From contig CAZCDM010000084.1 of NCBI GenBank assembly GCA_964497475.1, forward strand, positions 1 to 10,310: a DNA stretch of 10,310 bases. Direction: 5' to 3'. Position numbers and translations under genes: made by a program. Each line of letters opens with the position of its first letter. The stretch's first letter is position 1. The stretch is from CAZCDM01 sp964497475. GTDB lineage: Bacteria > Planctomycetota > Phycisphaerae > SM23-33. Of the stretch, positions 1 to 6,830 are shown piece by piece. The notes under the pieces are model-generated. The model saw nothing but the letters and a program-made list of their open reading frames with translations, did no database searches and was not told the DNA's origin.

Positions 1-63
1 CTTCCTGGTAGACTTCTTCGCCGATTTTTTGGGCGTCTTTTTGGTCGCTTTTTTCTTGGCCAC
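1..63 (-). CDS. Lysine-rich protein, N-terminal fragment (runs off left edge)
   Basis: Only the first 21 codons are visible, from a GTG start at 63-61. The peptide begins MAKKKATKKTPKKSAKKSTRK and is almost entirely Lys, Ala, Thr, Ser and Pro. The start is supported by a GAGG Shine-Dalgarno (70-73) six bases upstream and by a strong promoter further up. Third codon positions are mostly G or C, as in the neighbouring genes. Such basic, low-complexity N-termini occur on histone-H1-like DNA-binding proteins and on extended DksA/TraR-type or ribosome-associated proteins in several GC-rich phyla. The fold lies outside the window, so no function is assigned. An overlapping frame from an ATG at 79-77 is also open to the edge but has poorer codon use and lacks this ribosome site. 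The separate promoter suggests it is not part of the cell-wall operon. Confidence 0.6.
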   Translation of the reverse strand, partial: MAKKKATKKTPKKSAKKSTRK

Positions 64-283
64 GTGATTCCTCGTGCATTGATTGGTGGAAGCGTATCCT
101 TCCCGGCCCGGCTACCCCGTCTGGCTGGGGCGTCCAGAGTCCGGAAAGTATAGAAATGGCCCACCACGCTGTCAAGGATAAGTTCCCCTCCACGCCCCGG
201 CAAACCGCCCCCCAGCAGGCCCCGAAACCCTACAAACGCAGCGCACCTGTCGCGACAATCGCAAGACGTTTATTCACTGCGAC
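64..283 (-). other. Spacer between murG and the lysine-rich gene
   Basis: This 220-base non-coding stretch holds the promoter at 147-175 and two small potential hairpins in the predicted leader. One has CCCC (115-118) pairing with GGGG (127-130). The other has a 5-base stem GGAAG/CTTCC at 88-103 with a 6-base loop. Just after murG is a 10-base palindrome, TGTCGCGACA (248-257), which could be a protein-binding site or chance. I see no GC-rich stem followed by a T run, so no intrinsic terminator for the cluster can be called. Confidence 0.5.
147..175 (-). promoter_or_regulatory. Sigma-70-type promoter for the lysine-rich gene
   Basis: On the minus strand the -35 hexamer is a perfect TTGACA (175-170) and the -10 is TATACT (152-147), one base off consensus, with the optimal 17-base spacer. 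A purine start is expected near 140-141, giving an untranslated leader of about 77 bases before the GTG at 63. It is by far the best promoter-like sequence I found in the window. It lies within the murG downstream spacer and points away from the cell-wall cluster, so the lysine-rich gene is probably a separate and strongly expressed transcription unit. Confidence 0.8.
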
Positions 284-1405
284 TTATCGCTCAGGCGGCG
301 AACAATCCACGAGCCAGTCGGCCACGGCCCCGGCGGCGTCGGCGCTTTGGAGCCCGTCGGCGGCCTGCTGCATGGCCGAGAGACGCCCGGAATCCCGCAG
401 CAAAGGCAGCAGCTCGGCCCGGAGGCTGGCTGCATTGACGGCCGGGTCGGTGCGGTCCTCGACCAGCCGGGCGCAGCCGGCCTCGACGAGCGAAGCGGCG
501 TTGAGTTCCTGCTGGCGGTCGGCATGGTGCGGATAGGGCAGAATGACCGCCGGCGTGGCCGTGGCGGTCAGCTCGGCCACCGTCACCGCCCCGCCGCGCG
601 TCACGGCCAGGTCGGCCGCCGCCCAGGCCTGGTCCATCCGGTCGCAGTACCGCAGCACTTTCACGTTGACCCGTAAATTTGAATAGGCCTCCAGCGCCTC
701 GCCCCGCAGATTACCCGCCACCAGCAACACCTGCCAGCTCTTGCCGAACTCCACCAAATCCTCCGCCAGCTCGCACATCGCCCGCGTGATCGACTCAGCC
801 AGCGTCGAGCCGCCGAAGACCAGCAGCGTCCGGCAGTGCGGCGAGAGGTCCAGGGCACGCATGGCCTCGTCGCGGTCGGCCCCGGCCAGGCCCGGCCGAA
901 CCGGACAGCCCACCGCCATCACCTTCTCGCGCTCAGCCGGGGCGAAACTCCCGGCCGTGCTGGCGAACTGCGTAAAAATGCGGTCGACCCGGCGGGCGAG
1001 GTACTGATTGGCCCGGCCGGGAACGGCATCGGGGTTCAGCAACGCCGTCGGCACAGATCGACTGGCTGCGACCTTGACCACCGGCCCGGCGGCGAACCCA
1101 CCCAGGCCCAGCACCGCCCGGGGCTCCAGGTCGCCAATCAGCCGGCTGGCCATACGGTTCGAGCGACTCCATGCATGCAAAAACGGGATCACCGCCCAGG
1201 GGGGTTTCGGCAGCGGGCGGATCGGCTGGGGCGCGATGGCATGGTCGGTCGGGTCGAGAATCGCCCGGTCGACAGAACGGTTGGAGCAGGCGAAGACGAT
1301 GAGAGCCTCGCCCTGGCGGGCCTGCAGCGCCTCGGCCACGGCCAGGCCCGGGTAGAGGTGCCCGCCGGTTCCACCGCCGGAGAAGATATACGTCGGCCGG
1401 GCCAT
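284..1405 (-). CDS. murG: MurG, UDP-GlcNAc:lipid I N-acetylglucosaminyltransferase
   Basis: MurG adds GlcNAc from UDP-GlcNAc to undecaprenyl-PP-MurNAc-pentapeptide (lipid I), giving lipid II on the inner face of the cytoplasmic membrane. It is a GT-B fold, GT28-family enzyme. The 373-residue product is close to the usual family length. Visible motifs are the N-terminal glycine loop GGGTGGH (10-16), GGFAAGP (102-108), GGS (198-200), the donor-binding RGGAVTVAEL (270-279) and the DRQQ motif (296-299). The start is supported by a GGAGG ribosome site (1414-1418) eight bases upstream. The gene begins three bases after the ftsW stop, so translation is probably coupled. Two oddities: the usual HEQN-like signature is replaced by LNPD (about 123-126), followed by a conserved-looking AVPG; and the usual GGSQGA reads GGSTLA. 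Identity is secure and these look like lineage-specific divergence. Confidence 0.95.
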   Translation of the reverse strand: MARPTYIFSGGGTGGHLYPGLAVAEALQARQGEALIVFACSNRSVDRAILDPTDHAIAPQPIRPLPKPPWAVIPFLHAWSRSNRMASRLIGDLEPRAVLGLGGFAAGPVVKVAASRSVPTALLNPDAVPGRANQYLARRVDRIFTQFASTAGSFAPAEREKVMAVGCPVRPGLAGADRDEAMRALDLSPHCRTLLVFGGSTLAESITRAMCELAEDLVEFGKSWQVLLVAGNLRGEALEAYSNLRVNVKVLRYCDRMDQAWAAADLAVTRGGAVTVAELTATATPAVILPYPHHADRQQELNAASLVEAGCARLVEDRTDPAVNAASLRAELLPLLRDSGRLSAMQQAADGLQSADAAGAVADWLVDCSPPER

Positions 1406-1408
1406 GGG

Positions 1409-2608
1409 TCAGGCCTCCGGCTGGGGGGCAAGTTCGTCGGGGCGGTCGTGGGCAGCGATCGAGACGATCAGCGCCGTCGCCGTCGCCATGAGCACCAGCC
1501 CCGTCCCGCCGGCCGAGAGGAAGGGCATGGCCATGCCGGTCGGCGGCAGGACCACGAGATTCACGCCGATATGCAGCACCGCCTGGAGGAGCACCAGCGA
1601 GCCGAGCCCCGCAGCCAGCACGCGCCCGCGCGGGTCGCGCACCTGCCGGACCACGCGACGACAATTCCACAGCCACGCCGCCAGCAAACACAGCAGCAGG
1701 ACCGTCCCGCGGAAGCCCCACTCCTCGCAGAAGCTCGCGAAGACGAAGTCGGTACTGTCCTCGGGCAGGTAGCCCATTTTCCGCACGCCCAGGCCCAGCC
1801 CCACGCCGCGCCACCCGCCGGCGAGAATCGACAGCAGCGACTGCTGGGCGTGATAGGCCGCCGGCGAGGTCGAGTTCCACGGGTCCAGCAGCGCCGCGAT
1901 GCGGTACATGCGATACGGTGCCATGACGATGAAGTACCACGCCCCGGCCGCGGCCGGCGGAATGCCCATGCTCAGCACCCACCACGGCACGCCGGCCAGG
2001 AACATCGTGACCACCCCGGCCAGGCCGATCAGCACCGCCGTGCCGAAGTCCTGCGTGACGATCAGCGCCAACGGGCCGAGCACGGCCAGAATCGCAACGG
2101 CGATGGCGCCGATCTTGCGCGGGCGGCGTCCCGGGCGGGTCAGCCACATCGCCACGAAGAGGATCACGGCGAACTTGATCAGCTCTGACGGCTGCAGGCC
2201 GATGGAGTATTGTCGCGGCCCCAGGCGGATCCAGCGGAACTTGCCCCCCGCCTGATAGCCAATGCCCGGCACGAAGACCATCGCCCCCAGCACGAGCGAG
2301 ACCAGCAGGATCGCCAGCGCCGGTACGGGCACGCGCCCGCCGGCGGCCAGCCATCGCCACGGCACGCGCCAGCCCACCAGCAGCACCACTACGGCTAGGG
2401 CTGCGAACATGCCATGTCGCACGCTCACGCGGCTGTACCACGCCCCACCGGGTTCCACCGACGCCAGCGAACTGTACACCACCACCGCCCCCAGACCGAT
2501 CAGCGCCAAGGTCGCCAGAATCAGCCCCTGCCCGGCCACCGTACCGCCCAGGGCCAGGCGTGGCTCGTCCTCGCAGACGGGCAGAGATGTTGTGCAGGTC
2601 GCATCCAT
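1409..2608 (-). CDS. ftsW: FtsW, septal peptidoglycan glycosyltransferase (SEDS family)
   Basis: FtsW is the polytopic SEDS polymerase that extends glycan strands from lipid II at the division site, working with the class B transpeptidase FtsI. The 399-residue product has about ten hydrophobic segments. SEDS signatures include QPSELIKF (139-146), QDFGTA (186-191), the extracellular LPEDSTDFVFA (281-291) and the C-terminal LPPTGMAMPFLSAGGTG (354-370). D287 in TDF matches the position I recall as the catalytic aspartate of SEDS enzymes. LPPTGMAMPFLS, together with the setting, favours FtsW over RodA. I chose the ATG at 2608 because the conserved N-terminal membrane segment begins soon after. 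The same frame stays open upstream to 3109, but that part overlaps mraY and has no FtsW-like content. The ribosome site is weak (GGAA), and a strong AAAGGAG lies 33 bases upstream. murD would normally sit just upstream and is absent. Confidence 0.93.
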   Translation of the reverse strand: MDATCTTSLPVCEDEPRLALGGTVAGQGLILATLALIGLGAVVVYSSLASVEPGGAWYSRVSVRHGMFAALAVVVLLVGWRVPWRWLAAGGRVPVPALAILLVSLVLGAMVFVPGIGYQAGGKFRWIRLGPRQYSIGLQPSELIKFAVILFVAMWLTRPGRRPRKIGAIAVAILAVLGPLALIVTQDFGTAVLIGLAGVVTMFLAGVPWWVLSMGIPPAAAGAWYFIVMAPYRMYRIAALLDPWNSTSPAAYHAQQSLLSILAGGWRGVGLGLGVRKMGYLPEDSTDFVFASFCEEWGFRGTVLLLCLLAAWLWNCRRVVRQVRDPRGRVLAAGLGSLVLLQAVLHIGVNLVVLPPTGMAMPFLSAGGTGLVLMATATALIVSIAAHDRPDELAPQPEA

Positions 2609-2641
2609 GCGAATGGGTTTCCGTGTGGCCGGGCAGACCGG

Positions 2642-2648
2642 CTCCTTT
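2642..2648 (-). promoter_or_regulatory. Displaced Shine-Dalgarno-like AAAGGAG before ftsW
   Basis: The minus strand carries AAAGGAG immediately after the mraY stop codon, in the 44-base mraY-ftsW gap. It is the best anti-16S match near ftsW, yet it sits 33 bases before the first plausible ATG, and no in-frame ATG, GTG or TTG lies at the normal spacing. A short CCGG/CCGG stem could form between the two and shorten the effective distance. Its role is unclear. Confidence 0.35.
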
Positions 2649-2652
2649 AGTA

Positions 2653-3789
2653 CTATCGGAGTTTCAGCGTCCCCAACGCCAGCAAGGCCAGCACGATCCC
2701 GATAATCCAGAAGCGCAGGACGACCTTGGTTTCCGGCCAGCCCCCCAGGTGGAAGTGGTGATGGATCGGCGCGCAGCGGAACAGCCGCTTGCCCACGCCA
2801 GCGTTGCGGGTCTTGGTGTACTTGAAGTACCCCACCTGCATGACGACGCTGAGCGCCTCGGCCACGAACAGCCCCCCGGCGATCAGCAGGACGAATTCCT
2901 GCCTCGTGATGACCGCGATATAGCCGATCAGCCCGCCCAGCGGCAGCGAGCCGGTATCGCCCATGAAGACCGCGGCGGGGTAGGCGTTGTACCACAAAAA
3001 GCCCAGCAGCGCCCCGAGCATGGCCGAGCAGAGCACGGTCATCTCGGCCGAGTAGGGCACGAAGGGCAGCTCGAAAATCGCCGCCCAGCGGACCACGCCG
3101 ACGATCCACGACAGCACGAGAAAGACGATGACCACGATGGCCAGCGACCCCGCCGCCAGGCCGTCCATGCCGTCGGTGAGGTTCACCGCGTTGCTGAAGC
3201 CGGTCATCACGAAGACCATAATCAGCACGTAGACCACAAAGGGCAGTTCGACCGAGGCGGTCGTGAACGGGAAGAAGAAGCTGTGGGCGGGATTGTAAAG
3301 CTTGCCGGTTTCCTCGATGACGAAACTGCCCTGCCCGTAGCGGTAGACATAGTTGCTCAGCAGCACGGCCAGGCCGATCTGGAAGATGAGCTTCTCCCAG
3401 CTCTTCAGGCCGTCGCGCCCCGTCTGGTTGGCGGCGCTGCGGAGCTTGAGCCAGTCGTCAATGCCGCCCAGCACGCCCAGCCAGACCAGCCCCACCAGGG
3501 CCGAGTTGATGTACATGTTCTTGAGGTTCGCAAAGAGCACCAGCGAGACGAACATCGCCACGACAATCAGCACGCCGCCCATGGTGGGCGTGGCCGACTT
3601 GTGACGGGTGATCTCGTTGAGGTCGGCATGGTCGAAGTCCGGCACGTCGCCGATTTTTCTTCGTACGAGCAACCGGATGATCTTGGGCCCCAGCAGCAAC
3701 ACGAGCAGGAAGCTCAACGCCCCGGCTGCACCAATGCGCAGGCCCAGCCCGCCGCGGGAAAAATAGGATTCAAATAGCCAGTAGATCAA
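2653..3789 (-). CDS. mraY: MraY, phospho-MurNAc-pentapeptide translocase
   Basis: MraY transfers phospho-MurNAc-pentapeptide from the UDP nucleotide to undecaprenyl phosphate, making lipid I. It is a polytopic inner-membrane enzyme of the polyprenyl-phosphate phosphotransferase superfamily and needs Mg2+. The 378-residue product is slightly longer than the E. coli enzyme (360). Visible active-site motifs are GGIDDWLK (108-115, the Asp pair at 111-112), NLTDGMDGLA (203-212), FMGDTGS (275-281, Asp 278) and the PIHHHFHLGGWPE loop (341-353). The N-terminus MIYWLF matches the family, which places the start at a TTG (3789-3787). A GAGGA ribosome site (3796-3800) six bases upstream supports that codon. 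It lies 54 bases after murF, a gap with no evident promoter. In the classical order murD would follow, but ftsW follows directly here. Confidence 0.96.
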   Translation of the reverse strand: MIYWLFESYFSRGGLGLRIGAAGALSFLLVLLLGPKIIRLLVRRKIGDVPDFDHADLNEITRHKSATPTMGGVLIVVAMFVSLVLFANLKNMYINSALVGLVWLGVLGGIDDWLKLRSAANQTGRDGLKSWEKLIFQIGLAVLLSNYVYRYGQGSFVIEETGKLYNPAHSFFFPFTTASVELPFVVYVLIMVFVMTGFSNAVNLTDGMDGLAAGSLAIVVIVFLVLSWIVGVVRWAAIFELPFVPYSAEMTVLCSAMLGALLGFLWYNAYPAAVFMGDTGSLPLGGLIGYIAVITRQEFVLLIAGGLFVAEALSVVMQVGYFKYTKTRNAGVGKRLFRCAPIHHHFHLGGWPETKVVLRFWIIGIVLALLALGTLKLR

Positions 3790-3843
3790 GGTCGGTCCTC
3801 GGCTGATCGGGCCCGGCGGGCCGGTCGGTATCGGCAGGGTAGC

Positions 3844-5223
3844 TTATTGGCCCACGCCCTGCAAGACTGGCAGCAGCGATTCGAGCCCGACAGCCCGGCT
3901 GGCTTTGAGGAGCACGACATCGCCGGGCTGAATCAGCTCGCCCAACTCGCGGCGGGCGGCGTCGAGGTCGGCCAGGGCGGCTGTGGTTTTATGGACCTCG
4001 GCGGCGCCTTCGGCAATGAGCTTGCCTTGCGCGCCAATGCCCACCACCAGGTCGATCCGGCGGGCGGCGATGTCCCGCCCGGCCTGGCGGTGAAGCTGCT
4101 CGGAGGTCTCGCCCAACTCGCCCATGTCGCCGGCGATGAAGACGCGACGAGAGCCGGGTGTTTCGCTCAGCACGGCCGCGGCGGCGACCATGCTGGCCGG
4201 GTTGGCGTTGTAGCTGTCGTTGATGATCGTCAGCGAGCCGGTCTCGATGCGCTGGAGTCGCATCTCCACGCCGGCGAAGTCCGCCAGAGCTGCCGCGGCG
4301 TCTTCCTGCGAAAAGCCGAACCGCGCCGCCACGGCCATGCTCGCCAGAGCGTTGAGGGCGTTGTGCTTGCCCGGCACGGCCAGGCTGACCCAGTCGCGCC
4401 CGTTGATCTGGAACCGCTGGCCGGTCTCAGTCGGCTCGTAGGCCGTCAGGCGAAGCTGAGCCTCGTCGGACTCGCCAAAGCGGATCGTCCGCTTTTCGTA
4501 GCTGCGCAGCGAATGGTTCAGTTCGGGCGAGTCGGCGGTGGCCACCGCAATGTCGCGCTCGCCCAGCCAGCTCAGCAGGGCCGCCTTTTCCGCGGCGATA
4601 CGTTCGATGCTTCCGAGCTTATCGAGGTGGGCCGGGCCGATGGAGGTAATCACGGCGATGTCGGGGCGGACGGCCCGGGCGAGATTCATGATCTCGCCGG
4701 GCGTGCTGGAGCCGACCTCGCAGAGGACATAGTCGCTACCGGCACTGGCGGTCAGGAGCGTCAGCGGCACGCCGATGTCATTATTGAAGCTCTTGGGGCT
4801 GGCCGAGCCTTCCAGCCGCTTGGCCAGGATGTGCTCGATCATCCGCTTGACGGTCGTCTTGCCGTTGCTGCCGGTAATGCCGATGACCGTACCGGCCAGG
4901 ACCTTGCGGTAATACCCCGCCAGGTCCAGCAGGGCCGCGCGGGTGTTCTCCACGCCGATGACGCCGACGGGGAACCGCTCGGCCAGCTCGGCCGGCGGGG
5001 CCTTGTCGAGACGCACGACCGCGGCGATGCAGCCGGCGTCGGCGGCCTGGGGGAGATAATCGTGGCCGTCGAAGTTCTCGCCCTCGATGGCGATGAACAA
5101 ATCATCCCGCCCGGCGGTTCGGCTGTCGATGCTCACGCCGCGTACGGGCAGCGGCTCGCTTCGCGAGAGCCATCGTCCCCGGGTCGCTTCGCGAATCTCC
5201 CGGCCTTGCAGGGCGCGCATCAT
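3844..5223 (-). CDS. murF: MurF, UDP-MurNAc-tripeptide:D-Ala-D-Ala ligase
   Basis: MurF is the cytoplasmic ATP-dependent Mur ligase that adds D-Ala-D-Ala to the UDP-MurNAc-tripeptide, completing the pentapeptide. The 459-residue product is full length. An N-terminal substrate domain has the VSIDSRTAGRDDLFIAI stretch (30-46). The central ATPase has the P-loop ITGSNGKTT (116-124) and FNNDIGVPLTLL (146-157), the latter typical of MurF. VPGKHNALNA (283-292), NDSYNANPASM (335-345), AGDMGELG (364-371) and the terminal LLKASRAVGLE (438-448) follow. The start at 5223 shares one base with the murE stop (TGATG), a sign of coupled translation. A second ATG follows immediately (5220-5218), and either could be used. 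FNNDIGVP and the NANP motif separate it from MurC, MurD and MurE. Confidence 0.96.
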   Translation of the reverse strand: MMRALQGREIREATRGRWLSRSEPLPVRGVSIDSRTAGRDDLFIAIEGENFDGHDYLPQAADAGCIAAVVRLDKAPPAELAERFPVGVIGVENTRAALLDLAGYYRKVLAGTVIGITGSNGKTTVKRMIEHILAKRLEGSASPKSFNNDIGVPLTLLTASAGSDYVLCEVGSSTPGEIMNLARAVRPDIAVITSIGPAHLDKLGSIERIAAEKAALLSWLGERDIAVATADSPELNHSLRSYEKRTIRFGESDEAQLRLTAYEPTETGQRFQINGRDWVSLAVPGKHNALNALASMAVAARFGFSQEDAAAALADFAGVEMRLQRIETGSLTIINDSYNANPASMVAAAAVLSETPGSRRVFIAGDMGELGETSEQLHRQAGRDIAARRIDLVVGIGAQGKLIAEGAAEVHKTTAALADLDAARRELGELIQPGDVVLLKASRAVGLESLLPVLQGVGQ

Positions 5224-6689
5224 CAGGAGCCCTGCCTTTCGGCCAGGCAGGCGGCGGCGACCTCCGCATCGTCGAAATGACTCTTGACGCCGCGGACGAT
5301 CTGATAGGTTTCGTGCCCCTTGCCGGCCAGCAGGACCACATCACCCGGCTCGGCCCGACCGATCGCCAGGCGGATAGCCCGACGGCGGTCGGGTTCGATT
5401 TCGACCCGGCTGCGGACGTCGGGGTCAAAGCCTTCGAGAATTTCGTCGATGATCTCACCCGGCGGTTCGCTGCGGGGGTTGTCGCTGGTGACGATGATCG
5501 TATCGGCCGAGCCTTGCGCGACGGCGGCCATACGGGGGCGTTTGGTGCGGTCGCGGTCGCCGCCGCAGCCGAAGACCAGAATCAGCCGCCCCCGGGTCAG
5601 CGGGCGCAGGGCGCCCAGTACATTGCCCAACGCATCGTCGGTGTGGGCGTAATCGACGAACACGTCGAAGTCGCCCTGGCAGGGCACGCGCTGGAGTCGG
5701 CCCGGAATGTATTCAATAGTCTTGAGGGTCGCGGCGATCTGCTCCAGCGAGACGCCCAGGCGGTGGGCTGCACAGGCGGCGGCGAGGCTGTTGTAGATGT
5801 TGTGTCGTCCGATGAGGCGGCTCTCGACGGGGACGACCTCGTCGTGGTAGATCAGCTCGAAGCAGGTTTTCTCGGCCGAGATGTCGCCGATGCGTGCATA
5901 CATGTCGGCCGCCCCGCTCAGGCCGTACCAGCAGATTTTTGCGTCGGTGACCGCGGCGATCTGCTCGGCGTAGGCGTCGTCGCGGTTGATGGCCGCCGAG
6001 GCCGACGCGCCCAGGGATGCAAAGAGTTTGCTCTTGGCGGCGAGGTACTCTTCCATCGTGCCGTGATAGTCGAGGTGATCGCCGGAGAGGTTGGTGTAGA
6101 TGGCGGCGTCGACATCGATGCCGGCCATGCGGTCCTGGTCGAGGGCGTGGCTGGACGCTTCCATGACGACGTGCGAGCAGCCGGCGTCGACCATCTCGGC
6201 CATCAGCTCGGCGAGGGCTTCGGGGTCGGGCGTGGTCATGCGGGCGTTGGTGATTCGCTGGCCGGACTCGTAGGTAATCGTGCCGATGAGCCCGGTGTTG
6301 TAGCCGGCCCCGGCGAGCAGGGCGCGGGTCAGGTGAGCGACGGTGGTCTTGCCGTTCGTGCCCGTCACGGCCACGCAGGTCAGCAGACGCGCGGGCCAGC
6401 CGTGCAGGGCCTGGGCACAGCAACCCACGGCCGGGTGACTGTCGGCCACGACGGCACAGGGAATGTCCTCGGGCACGTTGGCGTCAGATTCACAAACCAC
6501 GGCCGAGGCGCCGCTCTGGATGGCCTGGGCGATATAGTCGTGCCCGTCTTTTTGCGTCCCCCGCACGGCCACGAAGCAACTCCCCGGCCCGCACCGCCGG
6601 CTGTCGGACCAGACCGCATCGATTTCAACATCCCCGCGGGCGTCCTGAACATCCAGCTCGGATTGGGCCAGTAGTTCGGAAAACCGCAT
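5223..6689 (-). CDS. murE: MurE, UDP-MurNAc-tripeptide synthetase (meso-DAP type)
   Basis: MurE adds the third residue of the stem peptide to UDP-MurNAc-L-Ala-D-Glu in the cytoplasm, using ATP. From the chosen ATG (6689) the product is 488 residues, normal for the family. Motifs are the P-loop TGTNGKTT (109-116), MTTPDP (151-156), EASSHAL (177-183), YLAAKSKLF (215-223, holding the lysine expected to be carbamylated), RHNIYNSLAA (295-304), DYAHTDDAL (346-354) and GKGHE (456-460). DNPR (403-406) is the motif of meso-diaminopimelate-adding enzymes, as opposed to the lysine type. The frame is open to an ATG at 6737, which would add 16 residues. I prefer 6689 because MRFSELL resembles the usual MurE start and the extra codons overlie a hairpin. 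Both starts have weak ribosome sites. The stop codon overlaps the murF start by one base. Confidence 0.95.
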   Translation of the reverse strand: MRFSELLAQSELDVQDARGDVEIDAVWSDSRRCGPGSCFVAVRGTQKDGHDYIAQAIQSGASAVVCESDANVPEDIPCAVVADSHPAVGCCAQALHGWPARLLTCVAVTGTNGKTTVAHLTRALLAGAGYNTGLIGTITYESGQRITNARMTTPDPEALAELMAEMVDAGCSHVVMEASSHALDQDRMAGIDVDAAIYTNLSGDHLDYHGTMEEYLAAKSKLFASLGASASAAINRDDAYAEQIAAVTDAKICWYGLSGAADMYARIGDISAEKTCFELIYHDEVVPVESRLIGRHNIYNSLAAACAAHRLGVSLEQIAATLKTIEYIPGRLQRVPCQGDFDVFVDYAHTDDALGNVLGALRPLTRGRLILVFGCGGDRDRTKRPRMAAVAQGSADTIIVTSDNPRSEPPGEIIDEILEGFDPDVRSRVEIEPDRRRAIRLAIGRAEPGDVVLLAGKGHETYQIVRGVKSHFDDAEVAAACLAERQGS

Positions 6690-6830
6690 AGTTCTGCCCG
6701 TACTGCATATCGGTAACCGCCTCTCGGCGGGTTGCATTCGCCGCCCGGGATAAACTACACCACAAGTGCAGCCAGAGCCCGGGCCAACGCTGGGAATCGG
6801 TCTATCGACGTCGCGCTGCGATGCTCCCGC
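6690..6830 (-). other. ftsI-murE spacer with a hairpin just before murE
   Basis: This is a 141-base gap in an otherwise compact gene string. It contains an imperfect inverted repeat, AACCGCC (6715-6721) and GGCGGGTT (6726-6733), with a 4-base TCTC loop and one bulged G, about 25 bases before the preferred murE ATG. There is no T run after it on the minus strand, so it is not a standard terminator. I found no convincing -35/-10 pair. A role in murE translation or mRNA processing is possible but unproven. Confidence 0.45.

Noticed and set aside
1..79. Alternative reading of the left-edge gene from ATG at 79-77
   Set aside because: It is open for 26 codons, but the ribosome site fits the GTG at 63 better and codon third positions are less GC-rich; kept only as a minor alternative.
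2609..3109. N-terminal extension of FtsW to 566 residues
   Set aside because: The added 167 residues overlie the end of mraY in another frame and show no FtsW-like sequence; the natural start is near 2608.
836..6674. Long plus-strand open frames opposite ftsW, mraY, murF and murE (up to 477 codons)
   Set aside because: They mirror the minus-strand genes. Their products are rich in His, Arg, Gln, Gly and Ala as expected from antisense of GC-rich codons, with no recognisable domains, while the minus strand encodes intact enzymes.
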